Source of the DNA: Nemopilema nomurai
Taxonomy: Eukaryota; Cnidaria; Scyphozoa; Rhizostomeae; Rhizostomatidae
DNA: 64,000 nt
Direction: 5' to 3'
NCBI GenBank assembly: GCA_003864495.1
Contig: ML133428.1
Coordinates: forward strand, 1,364,001 to 1,428,000
Part shown: in pieces, positions 12,682 to 24,545 of the stretch
How positions within the stretch are numbered: the first letter of the stretch is position 1
How the letters are laid out: the number at the start of each line of letters is the position of its first letter
Position numbers and translations under genes: made by a program
The notes under the pieces: model-generated
The model's input: only the letters and a program-made list of their open reading frames with translations
Told to the model about the DNA's origin: nothing
Databases searched by the model: none

Positions 12682-15600
12682 ATGAATTTTGGAAATTTTC
12701 TGCTTATTACCACTATATGGTTGAAATCGTTTATAACTGAATCACGAAGTGATATTTCGACAAAATGTTCCACATGCAAGGATATGGTGGATAACTTTTT
12801 AGAGGTTTGTATGTAGAAAGTCTGTAATTTATTATAACTTTCAGAGTTACTTTTCAAGTTAAAATCTTGAATGTTTTTCTACCTTAGCGTCATCAAATGA
12901 AAAACATTTTAGAATGCTATCATTTAGTATACCTTAACTGTTTCGTGATACTTGTTAAAAATGATGCTTATCATTTTAATCTTTTTTGAACACGAAAAAA
13001 TATTTGTTGCTGTTCATCAAAGGTAGCCCATGATAGACTAGAATTTAACTTACTCAACTTACTTTTAGACTAAGTAGCTACATGCCTAATGAAAGCAGCA
13101 AAATCCTTTAAACACCATAGATCTTGCCAGAAAGCTCTAAACTCTTTAGACCTATACATCTTTAGACTGTCAAATCAAATCCTCAAAGTGTCAAGGGAAG
13201 TCTTGACAGTTGTCCGAATCTCACTGAACAACAGCATTAAGCATTTGGAAAGAAAAGCAGGGCAAATGTCACACCCCAGATGCAAAAATTCTTCTGCCCA
13301 TGTGGAATATGATAGAAACCCAATTTTCCTCTCGCTAACCCATCCAGGAAGAACAAGTTCTGAAAGTTAATCAAAAAATGTCAAGATTTGCTCCTCCAGA
13401 TGAAATTTCTGTCATATTAGTAAACAAGATTTTTTGGCAATTGTAGAAAATGTCGAAAACCGAAAAACATGGTTTTGGTGGAGGAAACACAGACTGGGAA
13501 GAGTCCAGACTTGGGACATATGCAAAGAGGTTCAAAATTTCCATGCTTGAAACCTGTTTTTCTAGCTAATTTCACTGTGATATTATGTTTTCAGGAAGAA
13601 TAATAATAAAAATGTATTATAAACAAAGTATACATGCTTCTGATTCATTTTCCCCTACATTATTAAGTATTGGATTTTTAATTGAAGCAATCATGTTTCT
13701 TGAATCAATAGGCTAAATCAGTTTCCTAATTAAATCTATTGTTCATTTATTGACCACTTTAATGAATATATATATTTATATATGATATATATTTATATGT
13801 AATTTTTTGTACAGAAGATATATTTCAGTGTTTTATAAAATAGCTTTATCAATGTGTGTCTTGTGAAGCATGGAAATAAATAACTTGATTTCTAACTTTA
13901 ATTTTGTGTGTGTGCCATTTTTGCACCATAAGAAAGCTAGAAATTTAGCACTCTAAGATTTGGCAACTTAGAAATCAATGATTATAGATGGAATGATGGC
14001 ACATCTCAATTCATGTGAGGAATATAAAATCCAATTTTGGACTTTCTTTATCTCAACTGATTACCACATCTGCTTTTATTTAGTGTCTCAATCAATGAAT
14101 TCCATAATTCTCCTTTTTATGTTTCTTGTTAACCCTTTTGCAGTGAATCAAGGTTGCTTGAAATATTAGATGAAGTCTGTTTGAAAGTATCAAAGGAAGT
14201 ATGAAATTGTTTTTCTTATTTGATGAAAGTTTTGCTACTGTCTGATTTTTTTGAAATTTTTCTAAGTTTTTTTGGATATAACTATAATTTTTATTTTGTA
14301 ATTTAGGTTTGGGGACTATATATGAACTTGTTTTTTATAAACATCTTGTCATATTCATAAAGAAGTCTAGCCCATCAAGAAAAATTTTATATTTAGCATG
14401 GTGTGTATCTTTATCAATTTGAATGAACTTACTAAAGCAGATGATTTTTCAAGGTTGATTTCTATTGTGCCACTTCATAAGCATAAGTTGAAGTCCTTTC
14501 AAAGCATGCTAATTCAAATCTAATGGAAATAAAACTGTTTGACTGTTTTTTCTAGTCAATTTGTCATGCAATGATTGAAGAGTATGAAAGTGACATATAT
14601 GCATGGTGGTATAAAAAGTAGGTTTCATTTTGCTGGTCTTGATTTAAGCAAACATTCCAAGATCTGGAGAACTTTCTTTATACAGCAAACACATATGTAA
14701 ATGCCAACAGTTTATAGAGAACCTTACTATTTAGCATCTAACATTTGTATCCCATATATGGCATATATATGTAATATTTTAGTATAGAATATTACACTGA
14801 TAGAACCTGTTGAACCTAGTAATTTTTAAGTAACCTATAGAAATTCACAAATAATGCATTGGTTTCACATTGACAACTGACATTGTCAGCTGGCTGCATC
14901 GTTATAAGTTGTCTATGAAATGCCCACCCAAGTTTAACATTTTAGTCAATAGCATGGTTCTTAAGCTTTCTTTTAACACTCAAAGACCAATTTTCTACTT
15001 AATGTCTTTAGTTAAATCTTCTTTGCCGAATGAATTGCTTTAAAGAATAGTAGCCTAGGAGAAAATCATTATTGTTTAGAATTGAGAATTAGAGGGAATT
15101 GCTATGATGAAAATCATTTTTCCCAGGACTGAAGAGCAACCTAATCTAAAGGAACACTTATGCACCGAGAAAATTAAAGGTACATATGAAGCATTATTTT
15201 TGCACCAGCATACCCATTTTTGAACTTTAGATTAACTTTTTAAACTTCCTTGAAAACAAATTTTAGATGATTGGTGTTTTATGGTATGTATGTGATAGAC
15301 TGACTTAATATTTTCCATTTTTAGTCTGTTGTCCTGATAACACATATGGCTCTACTTGTAAAGGTATGATTGAAGTTTGAACCATATAGGCTTTCTTCTC
15401 ACCGTTCTTTGGTTTGTTTGCTAAATTCACCACTGACAGTGTAAGAAGCCATTCACGACATATATAATACATCTTATGTTGATATGTTTATGCAGTTCCT
15501 CAGGCTTTGTACATGATCATTAATAAGCATCTCAGTTACCAAGCACCCCATTTGCGTCGTGGGAGATATGAAACCTTAAATGATTGTTTGAAAAAACCTA

Positions 15601-18600
15601 TATATATTACGATTTTCATTATTTCTCAGAATGTCCTGGTGGCAAAATATCTCCATGTAATGGACATGGCAGCTGCAAGGTAAGTGTTTATTCAAAGTTT
15701 TTGGAGGCATTTCTGCTGCTTGTATATAGATGAATGTAGTTTGTGCTTTTCATTACTTACTTAGGTATCAATGTCTTAGCGATAAGCATGCCAATAACTG
15801 GTCATTGTTTCCCCGTTCAAAACCCCGACTGCAATAAACTTGTAAACTTGCAATACACTTAAATAGCCTTGTCACATTGTTATTGTGTTAATCATATCTA
15901 AGGATGTCTTGTGAAAAATCGTATCTTGGGAGATCGGGTGAATCTTGAAAGATTCATTTCACTGCAGGAAAAAGTAGTCGAAAAGCTGGTTTAGGTTTTA
16001 ACTGAGTTTAAAGCGTAGCCATGTTGACATATTTCCTTCATATTATTAAGGTGTACTACTTTCATCTTTGAGGCAAACTAGGAAACTGAAGGCTATATTC
16101 AGCAACATTATGGGGCTTGGATTCATGATTGTTTTGGGGGCTGCTTTGGCCCGATAAACTTGCATTAAAAAACTGTAATGTTCTCCCCTTGATAAGAAAG
16201 AGTTAAGTTATAGTTTTTCTTGGTTTTATTGTTAGTCTCTGTTCTTTTCCTAAAGGGTGCCGGAACTCGAGGAGGGAGTGGCAAGTGTAGTTGTGACGAT
16301 GGCTACGAGGGAGATGTTTGCTCTGAATGTCAAGATGGGTATTACGACGATGGAAATTCTACTTGCAAAAGTAAGTTGTTTTAGTGTTTTTATTTTAAGC
16401 TATGTTGTCATCTGTGCAATGCGTGTTCATCTTTTAAGGAAGATTTTTCTCACAAAGATCCATTGTATTTCAGCTTGCCATGAAGCTTGCAAAAGTACTT
16501 GCACGGAGGAGGGGGCAAAAGGGTGCGATGACTGCAAAGATGGTTGGCTAAAAGATGAAGAAGAAGGCTGCAAGGGTATGGTTTTTGTTTTAGTTAGCAT
16601 ATCTGCAATGCATATTTAACTGAAAGTTGAAGTTTGGGGGGTTGAATACATAGATAAAGTCTACTCAAGAAGAACGATCCACTCTTCAACGATTTTACAA
16701 AGAAGACTTTTTTCAGAGGCACAACTTGTCGTATTTATTTTCCATGGCGAGTTTTTCATTTTCTTGCTCGCAGTAATAACTCATGCGTAATCTAACTGAT
16801 GCTGTCATTTTCTTATCTAACCCTAAGTCTGTGTAAAATTTAGCTTTCTTTTTCCAGACGTTGACGAGTGTGAGACATCTCAGTGTCAATCAAACGAATT
16901 CTGTGTCAATAATATCGGATCGTACGATTGTAAAGGTACTTGTAATGAATAATCATGTAAATGCACAATTGTAGTTTATGGTACAGTTATTGGACAAAGC
17001 ATTGTTGTCTGTTGAAAATTTTGGAGCTCTGAAGTTATCATGCTGAAGTATCCGGAAATGATAAAGGATTTAAATAACTTATGAGACTATTTTTCTTTCC
17101 TAAGTTTTATACATAACAAATGTAGATGTTTATTTGCTTGTTGCTCCAGTACTGGGTGCCATATAAACAGTCTTTGTACCCATAAGTGTAAAAGGAGACT
17201 TGGGTTTTACTTGAAGTTCGTCGATGGATTCAATCGTTAACTCGTGTAAACGACTGTTAGCTAGCTCTTGAAATTTTAGACATGTGATTTTTTTGAGGAT
17301 ATAAATAATGTTTTTTTACTGCAGCCTGTGATCCTGCGTGCAAAGAGAGCTGCACTGGTCCAGGGTCAGCCAACTGTGTCGAATGTGGCCCAGGATATGC
17401 CAGAAACGAGGCTGGAGAATGCGAAGGTGTCGTATAGATTTTGTTTAGCCCCTTCTTCTATGAGGCAAGCCATATTTCAAGTTGGAAAGAAATGTAATTA
17501 TTTTAGAATTAAATTTCAACTGGCCTCCTACTGCTCTCAGAAAAGCGTTTAAAGGGGACAAGTTTTACACCTGACAGAAAAATGCAAACCACACAAGTAA
17601 ATAGAATGCTACTAAGTATACAGGGAGGAATTTTTAATGATGGAGCCTTAAATAAATGAATAAATGAATTATCAGGTCAACTCTATAAACTAGTTGCTTC
17701 TTTTTCAGATGTCGATGAGTGTTTAGCCGGCAGTCTATGTGCTGCAGGGACATACTGTATGAACACCATTGGATCGTACACATGCGAAGGTCAGTTGCTT
17801 GTTTTTAATACCCCTCGCTTACCGTGAAATTCCACGAGAAGCGGGAAAGGCTTGTTATCAAACACTAAAGCTGGAAGCTAACAAGCAGGAAAATGGCGTC
17901 ATCATTTTCTATGCATATTTGCTTAGGCGCTCTCCAACCAAATCTGTTTTCATGACTACGAATTCACCAATTTAAAATCCAGCAGTCTATAGCGCTAGAT
18001 GTCATCGTTTTCTTTTTATGCGTTGTAGCATTTTTGTTTCAATGACCCGCTGTAAAAAAGTATGCAGAGACAGGAGTGAGAGATCGTTGGACACTTTACA
18101 GAACAGAAGCGCTTTATTCTTCTTGGTATTCTTTTAAAACGACCCCTGCCTTTGAAACTCAGTTAGCTGCTTAACACAATAATTCTACCCAGATTCCGAT
18201 TTCTAAATGCTCAGGTTCCCGTGCTACACACTCCTTTTGCCAATGGGTAAAGTTTTCTGCTTACACTTAGGCCTCTGTCCCCTATCTGTGACCAGTCCCA
18301 CTGAACGGCGTCTTTTTGTCTGCAGCTTGTCATGATTCTTGTGAGCTTGAGTGCACTGGGCACGGAAACAAGGCCTGCCTCGCTTGCAGGAATGGATACG
18401 AGATGGTTGATGGTGAATGCAAAGGTTAGAAGTGTTGTTATCTTTAAAGTCCTGATTAAGCATACCCTTCTAGCCCACATGGTCATGACATTGTCTCTGC
18501 AGTCACTCAAGCTGTCACGGAAGAGGTCAATGAACCCCAAAACCTTTAAATGAAAGGACAACCTAGCTTTCCTAATGATATGACAACCGTATTCAGTATA

Positions 18601-20280
18601 TGTTTTGGTGCAATCTGCATTTGGATTCTGTCTACATTTCTAGTCAGCTAATCATGCACTCTTCTCACGACCCTGTTGGACTTTTTGACCCGGAACTGGC
18701 TGTTTATTTTGTCAAGTTTTTCTTTCTGTTTTGAACAACACTTTAGGTCATGCTTGGTTTTTATCCATGAAGTATCGAAATTGTACTTAAAAGTTCTGTT
18801 CCTTTTTGAGTAATTTTCATGAAGCCAGTAGGTAATGCTGCCTGTTTTCTTTGGAAAGTACTAAGTATCTTTAGCTAGGCGAATGAAGAATCGATTATTT
18901 ATCCTACCTAAGGGACATTGCAACTCCTGAAGTTGCAATAACCAGAATCAATGCTCAAAATGATTTATTTTTTGTCTGATTTATAAGACATCGACGAGTG
19001 CAGTGCGAAAGATGGCCTGTCGCTGTGTACAGATGATAGTCAATACTGCAAAAACACTGAAGGAGGGTTTGAATGCGAAGGTGTGTGATACAATTTAATG
19101 GAAATAGGTGGCACCATGTTAAGTATACTTTTGCTTTGCTTTTGATTCTGTGCTGTACATCTTAAATGTTACACCGGCCTAATTACAGTGCCTGAATATG
19201 ATTTTTTCAGCCTGTGACAAGTCATGTGATAAGTGCATTGGTCCCAGTGATATGGGCTGCACTAAGTGTAAGAGAGGATTCAAGATGGAGGGCAGTAGCT
19301 GCAAAGGTTAGTTGAAAAAATTTTCAGATTCATTTTTATGCTGATGTCGCCGGGAGTTGCTTGAAACCCAACTTGAAATTCATCTTGAAGCTCAACTTGA
19401 AATTCATCTTGAAGCTCAACTTGAAATTCATCTTGAAGCTCAACTTAAAAGTACTCCTTTCAATAATAACAACAAGGCTACTTAAATTTACAAACGGTCT
19501 AGAATTTATCACTGATGTAAAATAATTTTACAGTGAATTACTTCAACTATAGCAAGAACCCGCAAAATAGCAACAAACTATAAGAAACTTCAGGTTGATA
19601 TTTTTTGAGAAATAGTGCCCTCATATGAGAAACTTGCACTATTTTTAATAGTGTAAAGGTATTTACGAGAATAAGTTTTCAATATTACAATATGGCATTC
19701 CGATTATTTTGTATTTTATTTTTCAACTCGATTGAAAAGCCAAAGGATCGTACTTTGTAAGGTTTTTGGCCTAATTACATATTAAAATCATGCTTTTTAG
19801 GCAAATTGATAACTTCCAAAATTGTCTACACTAATGATGTTTCGAGTTAAAATAGTTCCTAAAACATTTTTACTTTTAGATGTAAATGAATGTTTAGAAG
19901 AAAGTAGTTGCAACAAGCAAACGGAGCAATGTGAAAACACAGAGGGAAGTTACAAGTGCTCATGCAGAAGTGGATTTAAGAAAGAAGATGGGAAATGTGT
20001 GAAAGGTAATAAAAAAGTTAAAAAACAAAAGAAAAAAGTTAAGAATGAACGTAAGATTCAGAAGGACTCGCTCGAAGGTCTTTTCGAGGAAGGGAAGCTG
20101 AAAACTGAGTTCCATCTTAAAATTGGCACATTGATATTTGTTGTCTTTTTTGGAGCGATCTATGTTTTGTTCCGAAGAGGTAGCTGGTTTGGAATTGCAA
20201 TAACAGTCATTCTCTTCGCAATAGCTATAACCTGGTTTCATAGGACCTTCTCCAATGCGGATGTTTTAGATGTAGCCTAG
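12682..20280 (+). CDS. CRELD: CRELD (cysteine-rich with EGF-like domains), membrane isoform
   Basis: ER protein of the CRELD family, involved in folding and trafficking of secretory proteins. Exons: 12682-12804, 13447-13529, 14144-14198, 14556-14617, 15127-15179, 15325-15363, 15630-15679, 16256-16370, 16474-16575, 16858-16935, 17325-17426, 17709-17789, 18326-18424, 18988-19080, 19211-19306, 19880-20280. They total 1,632 bases and 543 residues with all phases matching. The start gives a signal peptide, then CSTC (residues 29-32, a thioredoxin-like CxxC) and the CRELD-diagnostic FGGGNTDWEE and ESRLLEIL motifs, then VCCP. Next come furin-like cysteine repeats alternating with calcium-binding EGF domains (DVDEC, DVDEC, DIDEC, DVNEC). 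The last exon adds a lysine-rich linker and two membrane helices (IGTLIFVVFFGAIYVLF and a second ending ITWF), as in CRELD1. Human CRELD1 has two furin/EGF pairs; this gene has four. An alternative end is listed separately. Confidence 0.93.
19375..19447 (+). repeat. 24-bp tandem repeat, three copies
   Basis: The unit AACTTGAAATTCATCTTGAAGCTC occurs three times almost exactly in tandem in the last CRELD intron, with a partial unit before it. No function is suggested. Confidence 0.85.
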
Positions 20281-21405
20281 TGTCTAACATACAAGTTGAT
20301 TGTCGAGAGAGGATTAGATCGCTTCCCGAGAGAAGGACAATTGTGCCTTGCCTAATGTGAATTGTGTGTTTGTTAAAGAAAGCAGCTTTTTGTCTTGTAA
20401 AGAATGCACCATTTTGACCGCACCATATGTAATATTACAGTGTCGAAGTTGGTGTGTGAGTTGACTTTTAATATTACAGTGTTTGAGTTAACTTTAAGAT
20501 AATGAGCAAGATAGGCGTTAGAATAGTAAAATAGCTATATTAATTGCACAAATAATGCTTAAGCAACTGCTAGTAAAATGTAGCTTGCAAGTGTATTAAA
20601 CTTAGATTAAAGATAAGATGGTCGAAAGTGATGTTGTGACATTCCAGATTAATATAAAACATTGAATTCCTTGTTACTACAGAAATCAAAGTTACCCAAG
20701 ATCTTTTGTTTTGTACCACTTTGCACTAAGTTATTTCTCTATTTAATTCGGCTTAGCATAGACAGCTCACTGTTTTAAATGTTTGGCCTTTTTTTATCAA
20801 ATGACTGTAAAGGGTAGTTTTCCCTCTCACTAAATTTGGCTGGGGTTCCAAAAACCTTTGTTGGTCGAAACCGTTTGCTTGATGACATTTCTAAAAAATA
20901 AAGAAAAGTCTTCCTGTTTATTGTTTTGAAAATACAATGCGTTTTGGAAGATTAAAGCTATAAACCACTTTTTCGCAGCTCTTACGTACGTTTGTTGGTC
21001 ACTCCTGTTGTCTCTCCCATTCTCAATGGTACCATTTCGCAATGGTTTTACAAATAGTCCAAAGTTACATCACCATTTCTCTTGAAACTTGCACTTTCTT
21101 ATTTTTAAAAAACGTATGTATGAAATTATAAATGCGTGCTGGGAGATTTTATCGTAGATTAAATTGAATTATCTTGCTTGTTTATATCGTTGCATTTTCT
21201 TTAATCTTGTGAGCATTTTATGTGCTGGATGTAGCAGACTCGTGGTAATGGCTGTCTTTTTGCTATCCTGCATACGCTATATGAGAACGCTTGAACTGTG
21301 CATATTAAAAGGAAGACCTCTCAGTCTGATTCATTGGTCTCTTCACCCCATTCAGGAGACGATGCGGAGGAGGATGATGATGAGGATGATCACGATGAGT
21401 TGTAA
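19880..21405 (+). CDS. CRELD: CRELD alternative 3' end, luminal isoform ending HDEL
   Basis: Inside the last exon, just after the final EGF domain (GKCVK), there is a donor AAAG|GTAATA at 20005/20006 in phase 1. At 21356, after a strong pyrimidine tract (TTGGTCTCTTCACCCCATTCAG), an exon begins in the matching phase. It encodes GDDAEEDDDEDDHDEL and a TAA at 21403-21405. Using 19880-20005 joined to 21356-21405 replaces both membrane helices with an acidic tail and HDEL, a KDEL-receptor retrieval signal. This would be a soluble ER form like vertebrate CRELD2, which ends in a related REDL-type signal. Splice signals, phase and terminal motif agree; use of the exon in transcripts is inferred. Confidence 0.78.
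20281..21355 (+). other. CRELD 3' untranslated region / alternative intron
   Basis: This follows the stop of the membrane isoform and precedes the HDEL exon. It would be 3' untranslated sequence for the first form and intron for the second. An AATAAA is present near 20897. I see no separate gene. Confidence 0.55.
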
Positions 21406-21812
21406 ATAGAGAAGAACATTGAACGTTAGAGAGAAGTTGGACTTAGATATTTTAAGAAGAAGTTGTTTCTCTCATTTAAATGGAAACCGTGCCTGTTGAC
21501 CGTAGTGCGGATGACAAATTTTGAACCGACTTGGTTGTCTTTGTCAAACACTCCTTTGTCGTGAATCCAAGCACTTTGGCTCCTTTGCCCTAGCGAAAGC
21601 GAGCAATTAGGCCTAAGTTTGCTGTTAAGAAAGCAAAAGGACGAGACACTTATATAGGATTACCTTTATGCTATGAATTAAACTACAATTTGCAAGGGCA
21701 TTTCGAAGGCCCTGTTTTCATCTTGCTGGGTACAACGTATGTTCTAATTATTAGTTATACGCAGCCTTGGCAAGGTTCTTTGCTCACGATTAATGTGAGT
21801 ATATTTATAAAC

Positions 21813-22210
21813 GCATACACGCTTTTTTCATAAGGAACTTACCTCAAGGCCTAGTTCCAAAAGTTTCTTATTCATAGACTTCAAATCATCAGATTTAGTA
21901 CCAAAAGTTCCTTAAAAGTTCCTTAGTTTTTGCTGTACATCAATAAGCCTTAGTACTTAATAGAGAGAGGGGCGAGACAGCATATGTGGAAACTACTCAA
22001 TGAAGCACTTGACACACGAATAACAAACAATATATGCGAGTATTGGCTGCAGATGGAAGGAGCCGGCTTTTTAGTTATTCATGCTTGCAAAATTTCAAAT
22101 TAAAAAGTTCCTTAGTGATTTCGCTTTTAGTAGTATAAGTTCTTTAAATATTTCGGCCTTCTACATGTAGGTTCCTTATAAAGTGGTTCCATACAAAAAA
22201 GCGTGTATAT
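21813..22210. mobile_element. Non-autonomous DNA transposon-like (MITE-like) element
   Basis: CACGCTTTTTT at about 21818 is matched in inverted form by AAAAAAGCGTG at about 22195-22205, and each is flanked by TA. The two copies enclose roughly 390 bases without a reading frame. Related GTTCCTTA/TAAGGAAC motifs recur inside, both near the ends and in the middle. Short inverted ends, a TA flank and repeated subterminal motifs suggest a Tc1/mariner-type miniature element. I have only one copy, so the family assignment is inference. Confidence 0.45.
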
Positions 22211-22934
22211 CATATGTTACAATAACATATATAAGCAACTACATTAACGTATATTAATGAGAATGCAACTGAATCAAACTTAGGCTGAAATAAGGACCCT
22301 GTGAAGAATAGGTCTCCATAAGACAATGGGAGGAAATCCTGCCATCCACAGAGTCGATCAGTCCTAATTTTGTAATTGTTCGTATAGTTAAAAAAAGGAT
22401 AGCATTCTGCTTACCAAGAAACATTTCTATACGCCCTGTATTTTCCAGATTCCTTTTTGCAACTTAGCTTTTTCTCGGTCAGATGATTATCGAATATTTT
22501 TATATTTCAATATAATACATTTCAGAAGAGCTGATATATTTTTTAAGAGGTGATGATTGCTGCCACGGATTGATTGGCAGGTCTTGCTTTTGCCAGGCTG
22601 CTGACTTTAGGTGGTCTTCTTTCAAGTTATTTTGCTCATTGTTTCCTAAATATATATTACGGATATAGAATATTTGAATAATTATCAGTTTAAGTCGTAA
22701 CATTTAAACGGTGCAAGTTCTTTCTGCAAATAAAATCATAAAGAAAGAGATACACTTGACTTGAGATATACGTTTTTTGTAGAAACTGGTTTATAAGAAA
22801 CCTAGTACTAGTGCCCCACAAACTTGTAAAAAAATTTAGAACCAAATCAATATTTTTAAGAAATTCCAAAATGGTGTTATAGAATGAACAGGAAAAATAA
22901 ATCCTACATTTATAAAGCCTTTTCTATTCACTAA

Positions 22935-24111
22935 CTACATTCCAATAATGGGTAGTGATCCGAGAGTTGACTTCAGGGGTCGGTCTGTTTTGTTATAGAA
23001 GGATTCGATAAATGTGTTGTGCTTTGTTGATTTCAAGTGTTTTTCAATCAATGATTCAAGTACTTTTGGGAAACATTGCTTTATGATGCCAGGAATGTTA
23101 TCGAAGCATTTCACACCTGACATTCGACACCATGATGTGCGGTAAACATTCTGCTATGGTTAAAATTACTACTTTGAAAGTCGAACGTTGATGCTGATGT
23201 AGTGTGGCTATGATGTACGGAAAACAAATTCGAGGCAGCAAAGTTCCAAGTTCGTCTAACAGTTCTAAAAACTTCAACTGAAGAAGGACGTATTGAATTT
23301 TGATAAATTTAAAAGACATTAATGAGACAGCTTTAAAATCACAACGTCGTGTGACTGGGCTGGAACAAAATGCTGCACTGAGAATGCGGTCTGCTGATTC
23401 AGTGCATGGCATCGTGGAATCTGGTGCGCCAGGCGCTGGAAACAGCGGTAAAATACAGTCTCGTGCATAGGCTATGGCTGTTCTGTGTGGCACCCTTCAG
23501 AGTATGCAGAAACGTCGAGGAATGAGAAAAGGTGGCATTTTTGGTACAGATTAAATTGTTAGAAAGACTAATTTAAGTAGGATAGATACTGCTAAGCCTG
23601 AAGAAAGTTGATCTCATTTTTACTATCTGCTATCAAAAGTCCTTTGGATTTTCATGCACTTTCATTGCATTCTGGTGTTGATGGCAAATGACCATACACT
23701 TGTCTTGAAGTTTCATTGAATCAAACGAAAGATTCACCCTGGTCCCTACAAATACACGCTATAGTATGCATCTGAAATGTACTTTGTCTCACCCTTTTTC
23801 TGAGAAATTAAAGGGGCCTTAAAATACTTGAATCTACAGTTGTTAACAGTGCCTATACTTGTTGTCGGCAAATTTTGAAAAGTTGTTATTGCCGTGGAAG
23901 AAAAAACAGGTGGTTGGATAATGTCAATGGATTTCAGTTTTAAATCGCTCATCTTGTGGGAAGAAATGAAAGGACTATTTTCATTTACAAACAGAGCTTG
24001 TGGGTTGCGTTTAATTGTACCTGGCATTGCTGCAAAATATGAGAGAACTATTTGCAGACTCGATAAAAGGGTTGTATCAAAACCCATCTGTGCACTGCAA
24101 TAGCAGACCAA
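22935..24111 (-). CDS. Unidentified coding-like region, minus strand
   Basis: Two long coding-like segments on the minus strand join in phase. The first runs from about 24088 (possible start MGFDTTLLSSLQ after a CAG acceptor) to about 23803, where AAAAAGG|GTGAGA is a good donor. The second begins after TTTCCAG near 23445, continues in phase 1 (PGAPDSTMPCTE) through a leucine-rich helical-looking stretch (QLKFLELLDELGTLLPRI), and ends near 23112 at AG|GTGTGA. A third frame (KCFDNIPGIIKQCFPKVLES) continues to 22935 but needs a further splice or a frameshift. It could be an intact gene with a small missing intron or a recent pseudogene. I recognise no family. It would be divergently oriented to CapZ alpha. 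Confidence 0.35.
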
Positions 24112-24545
24112 AGATTGAAAGCATTGATGACTTTATTTTGCGAAAAGGAATTTGATTTAGTCAGTAGCTGAGGTACGTTGATAGTCACAGAGTTGAATTC
24201 TGATCCATATTTCGCCACTTTGCACACATTATAGATTTTCATCAGCTTTTAATGTCAAATACCAGTTTAATACAAGCTGACTCGCTTTTGATTTTCATCA
24301 ATTTAAAGTTAGTTAAACCATTCCGTCAGTACGTATTGAAGTTTAGACGCAACTTTGGCTGTGAGACTGTCCTGCGGTGGAGCCATCTCACTGTCAGAAT
24401 GCAACCCAACCCATAATTCCCTGGAAGCAGCCATCTTGTGAACGATAGGGTTCTCAGTTTCCTGTTTCCTTCTTTAAAGAACTTGTATATTTCATTTGTC
24501 GTAACCCAGATTTTGCTAGTGGAAGGTGTAAAAAGTAAAGTAATC

